Source: Bdellovibrionales bacterium
GTDB taxonomy: Bacteria; Bdellovibrionota; Bdellovibrionia; Bdellovibrionales; JAMPXM01
Length of the DNA: 6,253 bases
Direction of reading: 5' to 3'
NCBI GenBank assembly: GCA_005793615.1
Contig: SXRI01000115.1
Span: 1 to 6,253, forward strand
The notes under the pieces: generated by a model
Databases searched by the model: none
Told to the model about the DNA's origin: nothing
What the model saw: the letters and a program-made list of their open reading frames with translations, nothing else
Shown here: positions 4,741 through 6,253 of the stretch, one piece after another
Numbering within the stretch: the stretch's first letter is position 1
Layout of the letters: each line of letters begins with the position of its first letter
Position numbers and translations under genes: made by a program

Positions 4741-6253
4741 TTACTTATGGGTCATCGTACACACGCCATCCCAATTTTCCGACGGCGGTTCTTTGAGGTA
4801 GTCTTCGCAGCGCTCGACATAGAGCTGAGAGACTGCGTCATCGGGATTGATCTTCAGTGCCTCGTTAAAGGCTGAGATGGCCTCTTGAAATTTACGTTCG
4901 TGGTAGAGCTGAAAGCCCATATTGAAGTGTTTGAGGATTTCAACCACGGCGGGTTTTGGTGCGCCCTCTGCGATCAATTCAAAGATTCGCACGGGTTGAG
5001 CTTTACCCTTCACCCTTACCCAGTCGACTTCGCGAGTGACAAAGGTGTCAGCGATCTCTTTTTGCGTGAATTCGCTGACAATGATTCGCGTGCCGTACTC
5101 TTTGTTGATTCCTTCGAGTCGTGAGCCGAGGTTGACTGAGTCACCCATCACGGTATAGCTGCGCACGGTCTCGGAACCCATGTTGCCGACGCTCATGTCG
5201 CCGGTGTTCAGGCCGATACCGATATCAATGTTCGGTAGTCCTTTAGCGCGATACTCATCCTGGAGGATTTTGAGTTTTTCGATCATTTGTAGTGCACAGC
5301 GGGCAGCGTGCTTGGCGTGATCTTGGAAATGGATCGGCGCGCCCCAGAATGCCATGATCGCGTCACCCATGTATTTATCGAGAGTACCTTTGTTCTTAAA
5401 GACAAGATCGGTCATTGGCGTGAGGTAAGAGTTCAAAAGATCTGAGAGCTGGCGCGGATCAAGTTTTTCCGAGATCGTCGTGAAACCGCGAACGTCGGAG
5501 AACATCACCGTGAGCTCCATTTTCTTTCCGCCGAGTTCGATATTCTCAGGGTCGCTCATGACTTCGGCGACGATGGCAGGCGAGACGTACTTTTCAAATG
5601 TACCTTTAAGCTCACGTTTCTTACGCTCTTCGGTGAAGTACTTGTAGAAAGTCAGTGAGATGAAAGAACCGAAAATCTCAAAGATCGGAAAGATGACCGT
5701 CGTGACGATGCCGTTGTTGAAAAAGAAGTATTTGTCGACGGCGTAGACTCCGCCCAACGCGCAAGCGGTGATGCCAAGGCCGGCGATGGAGCCGAAGTAG
5801 GTGAGCAAGGCCGCCATGGTGATGCCAAGGATTACGAGAATGGCCCACATGGCTCGGGCTTCACCGGGGTGTGTGCGTAGAAAAACGGGAGCACTGGCCG
5901 GTGCTCGGCCTGTTCCGGTGGCGCGTTCATTTTCCACGAGTAGGTTCGAGAGAACATTGGCGTGGGTTTCCACTCCGGGGTAGTTTTCTTGAAAGGGCGT
6001 CACCCGTAGGTCGTAGATGCCGGTAGCTGTGGCGCCGGCGATGAGGAGCTTGTCCTTGAGGAATTCTTTTTTGTCGACCTCTTGATCGTGTTCGTCCCAG
6101 CGGCCGGTTGCAGGGTTCCTTACTTTCACTTTAACAACCATCTTCGGAGCGTCAGAAAGGATATCCGCCATGGAGACATGCGGAAACATTTTTTCGGACC
6201 CTGCGTAGTTGATAAGCAGCGAACCATCGTGTGCAACGGGGACACGCATGATC
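4741..6253 (-). CDS. CHASE2-domain class III adenylate cyclase with TPR tail (5' truncated by window)
   Basis: This is a membrane sensor that probably makes cAMP from ATP. The frame stays open to the window edge, so the first Met in the window (6249) is internal and the true N-terminus, with the rest of the sensor, is missing. Counting from that Met, residues 1-108 are the end of an extracytoplasmic CHASE2 domain (LLINYAGSE, KLLIAGATATGIYDLRVTPF, PGVETHANVLSNLL). Transmembrane helices lie at about 134-153, 155-171 and 180-203. The cyclase domain (about 240-430) has metal-binding D252 (FSDVRGF) and D296 (KYMGDAIMAFWG), transition-state N373 and R377, and base-selecting K292 and T366. Lys/Thr fits adenylate cyclase subclass IIIb; guanylate cyclases usually have Glu/Cys. 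A TPR-like unit follows at about 438-486. The WDGV(x)TM end recurs in this architecture as I remember it. The sensed signal is unknown. Confidence 0.92.
   Translation of the reverse strand, partial: IMRVPVAHDGSLLINYAGSEKMFPHVSMADILSDAPKMVVKVKVRNPATGRWDEHDQEVDKKEFLKDKLLIAGATATGIYDLRVTPFQENYPGVETHANVLSNLLVENERATGTGRAPASAPVFLRTHPGEARAMWAILVILGITMAALLTYFGSIAGLGITACALGGVYAVDKYFFFNNGIVTTVIFPIFEIFGSFISLTFYKYFTEERKKRELKGTFEKYVSPAIVAEVMSDPENIELGGKKMELTVMFSDVRGFTTISEKLDPRQLSDLLNSYLTPMTDLVFKNKGTLDKYMGDAIMAFWGAPIHFQDHAKHAARCALQMIEKLKILQDEYRAKGLPNIDIGIGLNTGDMSVGNMGSETVRSYTVMGDSVNLGSRLEGINKEYGTRIIVSEFTQKEIADTFVTREVDWVRVKGKAQPVRIFELIAEGAPKPAVVEILKHFNMGFQLYHERKFQEAISAFNEALKINPDDAVSQLYVERCEDYLKEPPSENWDGVCTMTHK

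Noticed and set aside
3888..4875. Plus-strand open frames of 170 and 204 codons antisense to the lptD start and the cyclase end
   Set aside because: They run opposite to strongly supported lptD and cyclase coding sequence, lack family motifs and have Arg/Ser/Pro-rich composition typical of shadow frames.

Overview
The window looks like ordinary chromosomal core sequence from a Gram-negative bacterium. An LptD homologue means an outer membrane with lipopolysaccharide. The gene order rplS - rnhB - yraN is the widespread trmD/rplS neighbourhood. My best guess is a Bdellovibrionota or other 'deltaproteobacterial-type' lineage, based on moderate GC and a CHASE2-cyclase-TPR protein beside lptD. This assignment is weak; no rRNA or other decisive marker is present. 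I see no mobile element, CRISPR array, tRNA or defence system.

Left half, plus strand (1-1942): the 3' end of rplS (ribosomal protein L19) is followed by a 224-bp gap. The gap holds a small perfect hairpin, a 13-bp tandem repeat, a convincing intrinsic terminator and a second U-tract hairpin region. Then come rnhB (RNase HII), a YraN/UPF0102 nuclease-fold gene overlapping the rnhB end, and a small exported glycine-zipper protein whose ATG overlaps the yraN stop (ATGA). The last three genes are packed as one transcription unit.

Right half, minus strand (1989-6253): a CHASE2 - transmembrane - class III adenylate cyclase - TPR protein enters from the right edge with its 5' end missing. After a 214-bp gap with two strong inverted repeats comes lptD, the outer-membrane LPS translocon. 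lptD ends tail to tail with the glycine-zipper gene, only 46 bp apart.

The points most worth a second look are the 3+1 cysteine arrangement in LptD (E. coli has 2+2), the regular glycine zippers in the unrecognised exported protein, the Lys/Thr base-selecting pair of the cyclase, and the structured leader between rplS and rnhB. I found nothing that convincingly forms a new multi-gene system.
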